A stretch of 64,000 nucleotides of DNA from Obesumbacterium proteus (GCF_001586165.1 NZ_CP014608.1:2542001-2606000), one strand, 5' to 3'. Shown: positions 44,629 to 53,091, counted from the first letter of the stretch. Notes: generated by a model not told the origin, from the sequence alone. Program-made: numbers and translations.

Positions 44629-46142
44629 GGTCGGCCTCCCGACATATCCATTTTCATGTCCGCGGGCATGATGTGGCGGATGACAATCCCGCTGTCATCC
44701 ATCGTGAAGCTAAAGCTGACATGCGACCCTGTTTCCACACCTTCGGGTAGCTTACCGCCCGGCAAGGTGAAATCCATGGTCATTGGGCCCCATTTCAAGG
44801 CCGGAATCGCTTCGTGGCTGATCGTTAAACTCTCGCCCGTTATCGCCTTAATCACGCCGGTGGTGGAGTATTGCGTCTCCTCCGGCTCTTGCTTGGTTTG
44901 AGCTTCAGTAGACGTTTTCGCCTCGCTAAACTGCGGCAGCGCGTTACGCAGGCTGGCTTCAGAATCCAGCATAAATTGACCGGACGTTACGACCGGCTGA
45001 CCTTCTTTAAGACCCTCTAAGATCTCCACCCAATCGCCTTGGCTCTCGCCGGTACGCACCGCCACCGGGGTGAAATGCCCGTTGCCATCGCTAAGCAGTA
45101 CATGACTGTTTTCACCGGTGGTAATTAACGCGGATTGCGGGATCGCCAAGGCGCTACGTTCGTGGCTGCTAGCGCTTGCGACGTTGAGGTACATCCCCGG
45201 TTTTAATTGTTGCTGCGGGTTGCTGAGCTCAATTCGGGCTTTCAGGTTACGGGTAGTTGCATCGAGTTCGGGCAAAAGCTCGCTCACGCGGCCATCAAAA
45301 CTGACACTAGGCCATGCGCTGCTGGTGGCGGTTACGCGATCGCCCAAGCGGATCCTCTCGGCCTGTGACTGCGGATAGTCAATAACCACCCAAACCGGAT
45401 CGAGGCTTGCCAATTCAAATAGCGGCTGAGCGGTGGCAACCTGCTGTCCTTCACGCACTTCCAGTTTAGATACGTAGCCACTGCGCGGTGCGGTGATGGT
45501 CATTCGCGGTTGTACTTTGCCGCTACGCTCTACGGCTCGGATAACGCTTTCAGGCATGAACTGTAGCGCTAAGCGTTGACGGGCCGCCTGCGTTAGCGCC
45601 GAATCGCCCACGGCGCGGATAGCCAGATACTCCTGCTGAGCGCTGCTCCAGCTAGGATTCCAGATAACCGCCAGCGTTTCACCGGCCTTAACGCTTTGCT
45701 GTAGCGCTCTTACCTTCAATTGCTCGATAACGCCCGCGCTCGGCGCAGAGAGCGTGCTCAGCGTGCGTTCATTAACGGCGACGGTGCCATAGGCTTTCAG
45801 GTTGCTGCTAAATGTATGACGCTCGGCGGGTGCCGTTTTAATGCCGAGATTCTGCTGTTGGCGAGCGCTAATGCTGACACCGGTATCTGATTCCTGCCCT
45901 GATTCACTGGCATAGCGCGGCACAAGCTCCATATCCATAAACGGAGATTTACCGGGCTTATCAAATCGCTGGCCGGGCACCATCGGATCGTACCAATACA
46001 GCACTTTGCGTCCTGCTTCAGCGGTCTGTTTGGTAGTGGGGGCGTCATTCGTATGCTGAGATTGCGAACCTAATTTGTATCCGCCCCAGCCCGCAGCGAG
46101 CAAGGCAATGACAATGGCGCTAAGGGTAAATTTGTTATTCAT
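44625..46142 (-). CDS. cusB: CusB adaptor with fused C-terminal CusF domain
   Basis: CusB is the periplasmic adaptor between CusA and CusC. The 505-residue protein is about 100 longer than E. coli CusB (407). Order: membrane anchor (residues 8-25), a heavy-metal-binding segment YWYDPMVPGQRFDKPGKSPF (about 49-68) with Met ligands, the hairpin/lipoyl/barrel adaptor core, and a C-terminal CusF-like domain (about 425-495) with the metal motif SHEAIPALKWGPMTMDF and a Met-rich tail (MPADMKMDMSGG). A Cu/Ag chaperone is thus built into the adaptor. Overlaps cusC by 4 bases. Confidence 0.92.
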   Translation of the reverse strand: MNNKFTLSAIVIALLAAGWGGYKLGSQSQHTNDAPTTKQTAEAGRKVLYWYDPMVPGQRFDKPGKSPFMDMELVPRYASESGQESDTGVSISARQQQNLGIKTAPAERHTFSSNLKAYGTVAVNERTLSTLSAPSAGVIEQLKVRALQQSVKAGETLAVIWNPSWSSAQQEYLAIRAVGDSALTQAARQRLALQFMPESVIRAVERSGKVQPRMTITAPRSGYVSKLEVREGQQVATAQPLFELASLDPVWVVIDYPQSQAERIRLGDRVTATSSAWPSVSFDGRVSELLPELDATTRNLKARIELSNPQQQLKPGMYLNVASASSHERSALAIPQSALITTGENSHVLLSDGNGHFTPVAVRTGESQGDWVEILEGLKEGQPVVTSGQFMLDSEASLRNALPQFSEAKTSTEAQTKQEPEETQYSTTGVIKAITGESLTISHEAIPALKWGPMTMDFTLPGGKLPEGVETGSHVSFSFTMDDSGIVIRHIMPADMKMDMSGGRP

Positions 46143-47395
46143 TGGGCAAACTCCTGCGGGATGAGATAGCGGATTGAGGCCCAGATTTTGGCCATTTCAC
46201 GTTCAGCCGTAACGGATGCTAACTCGCTTTCTAATAGGGCACGGCGACCACTCATCACCTCGGCTAAGGAGCTGCTGCCTGCACGATACTGTGCTTCTAG
46301 CAGACGGATTTTCTGTTGCTGTAGCGGCACGATTTCCTGCTGCTGGCGCTGCCAGCGGCTTTGGGCGGCCTGATACTGAGCGATTAACGTATCTAACTGC
46401 GCGCGGTGATCGCGCTGGAGTAACGTAAGCTGGTCGTTCGCTTCCATGCTGCGGGAAACTTCGGCGGCGTAGTCTTTATCCTGACGTTTGGATTTAAACA
46501 GCGGAAGATCGACGGTAAACATCACGCCTGCCATATCTTCATAGTCATCTCCGCGCTTGGCGTAATAAACCTCAACGCCCACGTCGGGTATTGCGGCCAG
46601 CGCGGTTTGCTCGGAACGGGCATGCGCAACGTCTGACTCACGCTTGGCCTGTAGAACTTCAGGATGTTCATCAATGGCCTGAATCAAAATATCGCGCTCG
46701 GCGGGTAAGCGCTGATAACGCGGCAGCGAGCCCGCGGTACGCACATCGTTTTCGCCGGTCAACTGCATCAGACGTGCCTGAGCAACCTGAACATCACGGC
46801 TGGCATCGGTCACGAGATCCTGCATGGCGGCGAGCGTGAGTCTGGCATCAATTGCGCTGCTCGGCGCACTGCCGTTGGCGACGCTGGCATTTTGCAGTGG
46901 AACCTGACGTTGGCCTTCATTCACCAATTTTTTTGCCTGTTCTTCACTGCGCTGTGCCAAGGCCAGATCGAGCCACGCTTGTGCGGTATCTCGTTGGAGC
47001 TGAGCGCGGATCGCCAGCGAATTGGCCGCGGTTTTTGCCGCTTCAGCGCGTAAGGTATCGGCTTTACGTTCGCGTTTTTCGCTGCTGACGTAGTCCTGCA
47101 TGATCCCTATACGCTGCATGGTCATCCCTTCACGCGTTAGACGACGACCGTTATCCCCACCGACGGGGACGTTTTCGATACCAAATTTTAATTTTGGATC
47201 GGGAAGCTGCGTGGCAGAGTCAGCCATGTTTTCCAGTGCATTAACCTGATGTTGGTTCGCCGAGAGCGCCGCAGAATATTTCTGCGCGGCGTTCAGGGCT
47301 TCATCCAAGCTCAGGCTTGCCGCCTGTGCGGCGGCAGGCAGGAAAAACATCGCCGCCAGCCACGCCGCAATGCGGCGCTGCTTTCGGTTTTGCAT
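46139..47395 (-). CDS. cusC: TolC-family outer-membrane channel CusC
   Basis: This 418-residue outer membrane factor completes the CusCBA exporter. It has a cleavable signal peptide (PAAAQA) but no lipobox, unlike E. coli CusC, and two long alpha-helical repeats typical of TolC-like proteins. Its nearest type is the CzcC/CusC branch. It overlaps cusB and follows cusF by 12 bases. Confidence 0.85.
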   Translation of the reverse strand: MQNRKQRRIAAWLAAMFFLPAAAQAASLSLDEALNAAQKYSAALSANQHQVNALENMADSATQLPDPKLKFGIENVPVGGDNGRRLTREGMTMQRIGIMQDYVSSEKRERKADTLRAEAAKTAANSLAIRAQLQRDTAQAWLDLALAQRSEEQAKKLVNEGQRQVPLQNASVANGSAPSSAIDARLTLAAMQDLVTDASRDVQVAQARLMQLTGENDVRTAGSLPRYQRLPAERDILIQAIDEHPEVLQAKRESDVAHARSEQTALAAIPDVGVEVYYAKRGDDYEDMAGVMFTVDLPLFKSKRQDKDYAAEVSRSMEANDQLTLLQRDHRAQLDTLIAQYQAAQSRWQRQQQEIVPLQQQKIRLLEAQYRAGSSSLAEVMSGRRALLESELASVTAEREMAKIWASIRYLIPQEFAQ

Positions 47396-47407
47396 GATGT
47401 TTCTCCG

Positions 47408-47782
47408 TTACTGAGCTGGGGTAATTTCAGTTAATTGATAACCGGATTCGGTTTGAATAAAGCTGAAATTCACTTTGCTACCCACGGCCAGTGGCTTGAT
47501 GGCTGGCGCAGAGGGCAATGCAAAGGTCATGGTCATGGCTGGCCAATGCAGTTCAGGGATCGGGGCGTGAGTTAATGAAACGCCGCTTTCTTGGCTCCAG
47601 CTTTTTACTACGCCGGTAGCGTGGTAAGACGCCGCGGTTGATTCATGATGCGGCATGTCGCTCATGTTATGCATCGCGCTCATGTCATGACCGGTGTTGG
47701 CCATAATCGGCGTAGCGAAAGCAAAGGCAGAAAGAACGGCGGTGGTTGCGAGTAGGGTACGGATGTTTTTAGCGTAAGACAT
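47408..47782 (-). CDS. cusF: Periplasmic Cu/Ag chaperone CusF
   Basis: CusF carries Cu(I) or Ag(I) to CusB. The 124-residue protein has a signal peptide (to PIMA), a Met/His-rich linker (HDMSAMHNMSDMPHH) and the OB-fold domain with the metal motif THAPIPELHWPAMTMTF (His, Trp and two Met ligands as in E. coli CusF). The ATG at 47782 has AGGAG; an upstream ATG at 47842 is less likely. E. coli cusF lies inside cusCFBA, whereas here it precedes cusC. Confidence 0.9.
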   Translation of the reverse strand: MSYAKNIRTLLATTAVLSAFAFATPIMANTGHDMSAMHNMSDMPHHESTAASYHATGVVKSWSQESGVSLTHAPIPELHWPAMTMTFALPSAPAIKPLAVGSKVNFSFIQTESGYQLTEITPAQ

Positions 47783-47869
47783 AAGATTAACTCCTGTAAA
47801 AATAACGAAAACCCGCTGCGTATAGGCGAAGCCACGCAGCAAAACTAAATTGAGGTTTTACGTCTGGAG

Positions 47870-48295
47870 TTATTCTCTAAAGCGGCAAAAACGTATTTCG
47901 GCTGGAGGGCCGACAGAAGGGGGCTGACGCCATTCGGTATCACAGGGCAGTTCTACCGCGGCCACATCAATGGCGGCGAGTTCAGAACTGACGGGGATCG
48001 CATGGAGCGTTAGCTGGGTTTCACCGTTGTCTTGTTTCATGCTGTCAGGAGAACAGTGTTTTTCACACATGGTTTCCGACACTTGCATGTGATGCGCGAC
48101 AACGTCGGGTGCGCCTTGCATATGCGTGATGTGCTGCACCATTGGCGCAGGGCCATCAACGTTCATATTGCATTGATGTCCAGCGATGGCGAGCTGAGCG
48201 TTCAGCAGCGTCCAACAAGCAACCAATACAATCGCCCACACGTTTTTCACGCGTAGATTATGCATCCGTTGTTGAAGCTTGCTGCTCATAAACAT
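47870..48295 (-). CDS. Small His/Met/Cys-rich secreted protein of the copper cluster
   Basis: The 141-residue protein has a signal-like helix (VWAIVLVACWTLLNAQLAIA) and a mature part rich in metal ligands (GHQCNMN, HITHM, HHMQ, CEKHC) with a conserved-looking end FCRFRE. I do not recognise the family with certainty. It is the first gene of the cus operon, 87 bases before cusF, so a periplasmic copper-binding role is inferred. The start could be 48295 or 48289. Confidence 0.65.
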   Translation of the reverse strand: MFMSSKLQQRMHNLRVKNVWAIVLVACWTLLNAQLAIAGHQCNMNVDGPAPMVQHITHMQGAPDVVAHHMQVSETMCEKHCSPDSMKQDNGETQLTLHAIPVSSELAAIDVAAVELPCDTEWRQPPSVGPPAEIRFCRFRE

Positions 48296-48478
48296 AGAAA
48301 TCGACAGTCACCCTAAATGAAACGGCTTTCAGTGTAGCGTTTAGCATTGCGTGCTAACAAGGAATGATGGGTAAAGAACTGTCAGGAGGAGATATTTCGG
48401 ATAATCAGGGAGTTGATTTAACTTTTTGGTTACTGGGGGGATTCAATTTTGTATCAATTCTATTTGATTGGTGTGGTA

Positions 48479-48670
48479 GGTGTAAGGTTACGTCCGCCTA
48501 AAATTCCGAATTCTGCTTGTGCATTGTGCAGACGTCCGAGCAAGGCGGCTCAATTGCCTCTATAGCTTAAGTACGGTGAAAGGTTACGTCCGTCTAAAAC
48601 TACGAATTCTACCTGTGCATCGTGCAGACGTCCGTGTTAGGGGGCCAATCGCCGCCCCCTAACAACCCGG
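48479..48670. repeat. 96-base tandem duplication
   Basis: Two units (48479-48574, 48575-about 48670) share ggttacgtccg, ctaaaa, gaattct, tgtgca and gtgcagacgtccg. The first 60 bases are closely similar; the right ends diverge into different hairpins. Unit 2 ends in the perfect stem GTTAGGGGGC/GCCCCCTAAC (48636-48663). Confidence 0.75.
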
Positions 48671-48673
48671 CTT

Positions 48674-48834
48674 GGCACCGTTCTTCAGCCTGCTTCGCAG
48701 GTTCCCTCATTTCGTCATTCCGGCTTTAACGGAACGAGCGACAATCGGCATCCATGCCTCCGTCGCTCTTTTGCCGACGTCCAGTCGGCAAATCCTAGCC
48801 TTCATTCCTCTATTCGGCTGAAGAACAACGTGCC
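48674..48834. repeat. 160-base element of nested inverted repeats
   Basis: GTTCTTCAGCC (48680) and GGCTGAAGAAC (48816) close the element, with GGCAC/GTGCC outside them. Inside are CCTGC/GCAGG, GAGCGAC/GTCGCTC (enclosing GGCATCCATGCC) and TTGCCGAC/GTCGGCAA. No coding content is evident. Confidence 0.75.
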
Positions 48835-48850
48835 GGAGAAGGTCAAACCC

Positions 48851-48899
48851 AAAAGACAAAAGACAAAAGACAAAAGACAAAAGACAAAAGACAAAAGAC
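48851..48899. repeat. Heptanucleotide tandem array (AAAAGAC)7
   Basis: Seven perfect AAAAGAC units are followed by a partial AAAAAC. In one minus-strand frame it encodes a seven-residue repeat, but no ribosome-binding site supports a gene. Such arrays often vary in copy number. Confidence 0.9.
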
Positions 48900-48944
48900 A
48901 AAAACTTTATATGTTTTTTAGTCTAAGTCATGGCATTTAGAGCA

Positions 48945-49067
48945 GTGAAAACAGGATGTTTTCACGAGGGGAGGAGGCGCCAGGGATGGCGCATGCCGAC
49001 CCGGCGCGGAGATGGCGTCTCGGATAAAAGCGCGAGGATTGAAGGGGCGCGCGCTGGCGCCCCTCAT
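48945..49067. repeat. Group of G+C-rich palindromes
   Basis: GTGAAAACA-GGA-TGTTTTCAC (48945-48965) is perfect. It is followed by GGCGCCagggaTGGCGC, and by an AGGGGCGC/GCGCCCCT palindrome near 49044-49065. They look like intergenic repeats; I cannot name the family. Confidence 0.6.
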
Positions 49068-49205
49068 CGGTCGCCTTTGACTCTAGCTATATGTGATAGC
49101 TGTTATTGATAGGCGAACGAAACCTTACACAAAGGCGTCATAATCCGGTCGAAACTATACACGGATATAACACAAACGGATGTCCCTAACCCTTTGGGTT
49201 ATCCC

Positions 49206-49289
49206 CTAAAATATCAACTTAAACACACCCGTAATCGTCAACAGCCCCACAATAAAGATAATCGCAATAACCCATAAGAGAATTTTCAT
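49206..49289 (-). CDS. yohP: Small membrane protein YohP
   Basis: The 27-residue product begins MKILLWVIAIIFIVGLL and ends GVFKLIF, which I recall as nearly the same as E. coli YohP (27 residues), a single-span inner-membrane protein of unknown function. AAGGAG lies 7 bases before the ATG. It stands alone downstream of the nlpA terminator. Confidence 0.85.
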   Translation of the reverse strand: MKILLWVIAIIFIVGLLTITGVFKLIF

Positions 49290-49318
49290 TTGCTGCTCCT
49301 TATCCATTTTTAGTCGCT

Positions 49319-49343
49319 GAAAAAAACGCCCTAAATGGGCGTT
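49319..49343 (-). terminator. Rho-independent terminator of nlpA
   Basis: On the minus strand AACGCCC-atttA-GGGCGTT is followed by T residues, 51 bases past the nlpA stop. Confidence 0.88.
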
Positions 49344-49393
49344 AGTCATAGTGAGTATAGATTAAGAAAAGCAAATGCTTAGGTTATTGGGTT

Positions 49394-50209
49394 TTACCAC
49401 CCTTGCACGGCACCGCCGTTGAATATCTTCTGAGCCGCGGCGGCAACCTCCGGCGATTCATAAGATTTTACGAAGTCTCGGACATTTGCGGCGTCTTTAT
49501 TATCTTCGCGGGTGACGATGATATTGACGTAAGGCGACTCTTTATCTTCAATAAATACGCTGTCTTTGACCGGCGATAAACCGGTTTGCTGTAGATAGGT
49601 GGTGCTGATAATTGCCACGGTGACTTTCGGATCTTTTAACACGTGCGGAAGCTGTGCGCCTTCAAGCTCCATAATATTTAAATCGAGCGGGTTGGAAGTA
49701 ATATCAATCGAGGTTGGCAACAGGCCTTTATCCTGTTTAACCGTAATCAGCTTCTCTTTTTGCAGCAGCAATAATGCGCGACCCAAGTTGGTAGGATCGT
49801 TTGGAATCGCGATGGTGTCTCCCTTTTTCAGCTCGGAGACAGTTTTGATTTTGTCTGAGTAGCCCGCCATCGGAAAAACAAAGGTGTTGCCGACGGCGAC
49901 TAGTTTATAGCCGTGAGCCTGATTTTGTTCGGCTAAGTAAGGACGATGTTGGAAAACGTTAGCATCGAGTTCGCCTTTATCGGTGGCGTCGTTAGGCAGC
50001 AGCGAACCGCTAAATCCAACCAGCTCCACGTCAAGGCCATATTTTTCTTTTGCTACTTTCTGAGCCACCTCAGCCACATCCTGTTCCGCCCCGTTAATCA
50101 CGCCCACTTTTATATGATGAGCCTGATCGCTTTTTTGATCACAACCAGAGAGCAATGCAGCCGTGCTAAATAGCGCAACGAATAGTGTTGCGTTAAATGC
50201 AGATTTCAT
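49394..50209 (-). CDS. nlpA: NlpA inner-membrane lipoprotein (MetQ family)
   Basis: NlpA is a methionine-type substrate-binding lipoprotein (lipoprotein-28). The 271-residue protein has the lipobox LLSGC (Cys23) followed by Asp, the +2 residue that keeps lipoproteins in the inner membrane. The body (HIKVGVINGAEQDVAEVAQK; NDPTNLGRALLLLQ) follows E. coli NlpA closely. The ATG at 50209 has AAGGA; an upstream ATG at 50233 is less likely. No metNI genes are adjacent. Confidence 0.92.
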   Translation of the reverse strand: MKSAFNATLFVALFSTAALLSGCDQKSDQAHHIKVGVINGAEQDVAEVAQKVAKEKYGLDVELVGFSGSLLPNDATDKGELDANVFQHRPYLAEQNQAHGYKLVAVGNTFVFPMAGYSDKIKTVSELKKGDTIAIPNDPTNLGRALLLLQKEKLITVKQDKGLLPTSIDITSNPLDLNIMELEGAQLPHVLKDPKVTVAIISTTYLQQTGLSPVKDSVFIEDKESPYVNIIVTREDNKDAANVRDFVKSYESPEVAAAAQKIFNGGAVQGW

Positions 50210-50482
50210 GAGTACCGTCCTTATGTTTTTCAATGGGGTGAGAAAGGTGCAACGCCAATATTAATCGCTTTTCTCAACCTCCCGCGTGATGGTTTTGCCG
50301 ACGTGACTGTCTCAGCGGAAAGGTTATTTTGACGTCATATTCAGCATCGCTTTTTCACCTGCGTTTGTATGCTGATTATTTTTCATCATGTTGCCTATTC
50401 CGCCCACTTAGCAAAGTAAATACCTGTTTTATAAGTCACCTCAATCATTACTCTTAGGCTAATGATTGCGTGAATTGGTTAA

Positions 50483-50511
50483 TTGATAGACGACTTTAGG
50501 AATTTTATGCT
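50483..50511 (+). promoter_or_regulatory. Candidate mdc operon promoter
   Basis: The -35 TTGATA and -10 TATGCT are 17 bases apart, 65 bases before the mdcA ATG. Upstream, the A+T-rich stretch with GGCTAATGATT and GGTTAATTGAT may be the site of MdcR. The remainder of 50210-50575 shows nothing else. Confidence 0.5.
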
Positions 50512-50575
50512 GGCCTCACTGCAAAAATTCTTACTCGCATGATGCGCTAATGAATTAAACCGGGGAGGTTTAGGT

Positions 50576-52237
50576 ATGTCGCTTCATCAAACACCCACTC
50601 GCGTATGGGATACCCGCCGTCAGGAAAAAAGACGTCGCGTTGAAAGCGTGCAGGGGCTCATCAACGGAAAAGTAATTCCGACCGATGATTTAACCGCAAT
50701 TCTCGAAAAACTGATTGTCTCTGGCGACCGCGTTGTTATGGAAGGTAACAACCAAAAGCAGGCTGATTTCTTATCGCGCAGCTTGGCTGAGGTTGATCCG
50801 GCGAAAGTCCACGATTTGCATATGATCATGCCAAGCGTGGGTCGTGCAGAACATCTGGATATCTTTGAAAAAGGGATTGCTCGCAAGCTGGACTTTGCCT
50901 TCTCCGGCACCCAGAGCCTGCGCATTTCACAGCTGCTTGAAGATGGTCAGCTAGAAATTGGTGCCATCCATACCTACATCGAACTGTATTCACGCCTTTA
51001 TGTGGATCTGGTGCCTAACGTGGCGCTGGTCGCCGGTTTCAAAGCGGACCGCCACGGCAATCTTTATACCGGTCCAAGCACCGAAGATACGCCCGCGCTG
51101 GTTGAAGCTGCGGCGTTCAAAAATGGCTTAGTCATCGCACAGGTTAATGAGCTGGTCGATGACGAAACCGACCTGCCACGCGTTGATATTCCGGGTTCTT
51201 GGATTGACTTCGTGGTGGTTGCCGACAAGCCATTCTTTATCGAACCTCTGTTTACCCGCGATCCTCGTTTGATTAAACCCGTGCACGTACTGATGGGCAT
51301 GATGGCCATTAAAGGTATTTATGCCAAGCATCAGGTGCAGTCCCTCAACCACGGGATTGGTTTTAATACCGCCGCCATCGAATTGCTGCTGCCAACCTAC
51401 GGTGAGCAATTAGGGCTGAAAGGCAAAATCTGTAAACACTGGACACTGAATCCGCATCCAACGCTGATCCCTGCTATCGAAAGCGGCTGGGTTGAAACCG
51501 TTCACTGCTTCGGCGGCGAACTGGGGATGGAAGATTACATTGCGGCACGCCCGGATATTTTCTTCACCGGTAATGACGGCTCTATGCGTTCAAACCGTGC
51601 TTTCTGCCAGATGGCAGGGCAGTACGCGGTGGATATGTTTATCGGTTCCACGCTGCAAATTGACGGCATGGCACACTCTTCAACGGTCACCCGTGGTCGC
51701 CTATCCGGTTTCGGCGGTGCGCCAAATATGGGACACGATCCGCATGGTCGCCGTCACGCGACGCCAGCTTGGCTCGATATGATCGAAGAGCCAGATCCGT
51801 TAGCACGCGGTCGCAAGCTGGTGGTTCAGATGGTTGAAACCTTCCAAGCCGGTGCGAAACCGACCTTCGTTGAAAAACTGGATGCGATTGACGTGGCCAA
51901 AGAGTCAGGCATGCCGCTGGCTCCGGTCATGATTTACGGCGATGACGTAACTCACGTACTAACCGAAGAGGGGATTGCCTATCTCTACCGTGCCCGCTCG
52001 TTAGAAGAGCGCCGTGCGATGGTGGCGGCAGTTGCGGGGATCACCGATATCGGTTTGGGCGTTGATGCTAAACGCGTTGCCGAGCTGCGCCGTGAAGGCA
52101 AAGTAGTCTTCCCTGAAGATATGGGGATCCGTCGTACCGATGCAACGCGTTCGTTGCTGGCAGCGGGTAGCGTATCCGATCTGGTTGAGTGGTCTGACGG
52201 TTTATACAACCCACCCGCTAAATTCCGGAGCTGGTAA
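50576..52237 (+). CDS. mdcA: Malonate decarboxylase alpha subunit
   Basis: MdcA exchanges acetyl for malonyl on the acyl carrier protein (acetyl-ACP:malonate ACP transferase), the first half of biotin-independent malonate decarboxylation. The 553-residue protein is of the citrate lyase alpha/CoA-transferase type; NHGIGFNTAAIELLLPTYG and FTGNDGSMRSNRAF are typical of MdcA. It is the first of eight genes transcribed together and its stop overlaps mdcB by one base. Confidence 0.95.
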   Translation: MSLHQTPTRVWDTRRQEKRRRVESVQGLINGKVIPTDDLTAILEKLIVSGDRVVMEGNNQKQADFLSRSLAEVDPAKVHDLHMIMPSVGRAEHLDIFEKGIARKLDFAFSGTQSLRISQLLEDGQLEIGAIHTYIELYSRLYVDLVPNVALVAGFKADRHGNLYTGPSTEDTPALVEAAAFKNGLVIAQVNELVDDETDLPRVDIPGSWIDFVVVADKPFFIEPLFTRDPRLIKPVHVLMGMMAIKGIYAKHQVQSLNHGIGFNTAAIELLLPTYGEQLGLKGKICKHWTLNPHPTLIPAIESGWVETVHCFGGELGMEDYIAARPDIFFTGNDGSMRSNRAFCQMAGQYAVDMFIGSTLQIDGMAHSSTVTRGRLSGFGGAPNMGHDPHGRRHATPAWLDMIEEPDPLARGRKLVVQMVETFQAGAKPTFVEKLDAIDVAKESGMPLAPVMIYGDDVTHVLTEEGIAYLYRARSLEERRAMVAAVAGITDIGLGVDAKRVAELRREGKVVFPEDMGIRRTDATRSLLAAGSVSDLVEWSDGLYNPPAKFRSW

Positions 52238-53091
52238 TGAAAATCCAACCCTATTCACTCCATTCCGACGCCGATGATGCGGCCAGTTTACTCGCTAAAC
52301 AGGCGACGCAAGCACTGCTGGACGAAGCGCGTCTGTCTCCAAAACCTGGCTTGGTTGATAGCCGCGGTTCTGGCGCACATCAGGATTTAACGCTGGAACT
52401 GATGGAGCGCTCGGCACATAGCCTAACGCCTGCGTTTCAACAGCTCGCCATCGCAAGCTGGCAGCGTCCGGTAGACAGCGCGCTGCGTCAGGAGATTGGA
52501 AGAATAGGGCGGGACGGTGAGCGCAGCATGATGCTGGCGACGCAGGGCGTGAATACCCACCGTGGTGCTATTTGGGCGCTGGGATTATTGGTGAGCGCCG
52601 TCTCCATGCAAGGGGCGAAGGGGGACGTGTACTCAACGCTCAGTTTGGCCGCGCAGGTTGCGCGTTTGCCCGACCATGCAAGCCCAAAAGTATTCAGTAA
52701 AGGGCTTCGAGCGACTCAACGTTATCAGGTTCCCGGTGCACGTGAAGAGGCACAGCAAGGCTTTCCGCATGTGATAACGCTGGCTTTACCACAGCTGTGG
52801 CGTAGCCGTCAGCAAGGGGCAACGGAACAAGAAGCCCGGATTGATGCGCTGATGGCTATTATGACCTCGCTTAGCGATACCTGTGTGCTTTCTCGCGGTG
52901 GTTTATCCGCCCTGAATGCGATGCAACAGGGTGCCGCCGAGGTGCTGGCTAACGGCGGATATCAAACGCCAGCAGGTCGTTTAGCGTTAGCCCATTTGGA
53001 AGCCCGCATGCTGGCTGACCACGTTTCTCCCGGTGGAGCCGCAGATTTACTGGCCGCCGCGCTGTTTTTAGACAGAACCTGCCGCCAATAG
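52237..53091 (+). CDS. mdcB: Triphosphoribosyl-dephospho-CoA synthase
   Basis: MdcB makes the precursor of the unusual prosthetic group of MdcC from ATP and dephospho-CoA (CitG family). The 284-residue protein shows the family motifs SPKPGLVDSRGSGAHQDL and NTHRGAIWALGLL, and DTCVLSRGG. It overlaps mdcA and is 52 bases before mdcC. Confidence 0.93.
   Translation: MKIQPYSLHSDADDAASLLAKQATQALLDEARLSPKPGLVDSRGSGAHQDLTLELMERSAHSLTPAFQQLAIASWQRPVDSALRQEIGRIGRDGERSMMLATQGVNTHRGAIWALGLLVSAVSMQGAKGDVYSTLSLAAQVARLPDHASPKVFSKGLRATQRYQVPGAREEAQQGFPHVITLALPQLWRSRQQGATEQEARIDALMAIMTSLSDTCVLSRGGLSALNAMQQGAAEVLANGGYQTPAGRLALAHLEARMLADHVSPGGAADLLAAALFLDRTCRQ

Larger units (their letters stand above)
48296..49205. 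other. Gene-free repeat mosaic upstream of the cus operon
   Basis: About 900 bases with no supported gene. From left: an A+T-rich stretch with the presumed cus promoter (no CusR or CueR box found), a 96-base tandem duplication, a multi-hairpin inverted repeat, seven AAAAGAC units, then several G+C-rich palindromes to about 49067. The main parts are listed separately. Confidence 0.7.

Noticed and set aside
48296..48478. CusR or CueR box for the cus operon
   Set aside because: I found no palindrome of either type in the stretch before the first gene; control is left open.
48479..48900. CRISPR array
   Set aside because: The repeats are either a two-unit 96-base duplication or a 7-base array; there are no regular spacers and no cas genes.
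48707..48901. 64-residue frame with FCLLSFV repeats
   Set aside because: The repeats come from the AAAAGAC array; no ribosome site and no recognisable protein.
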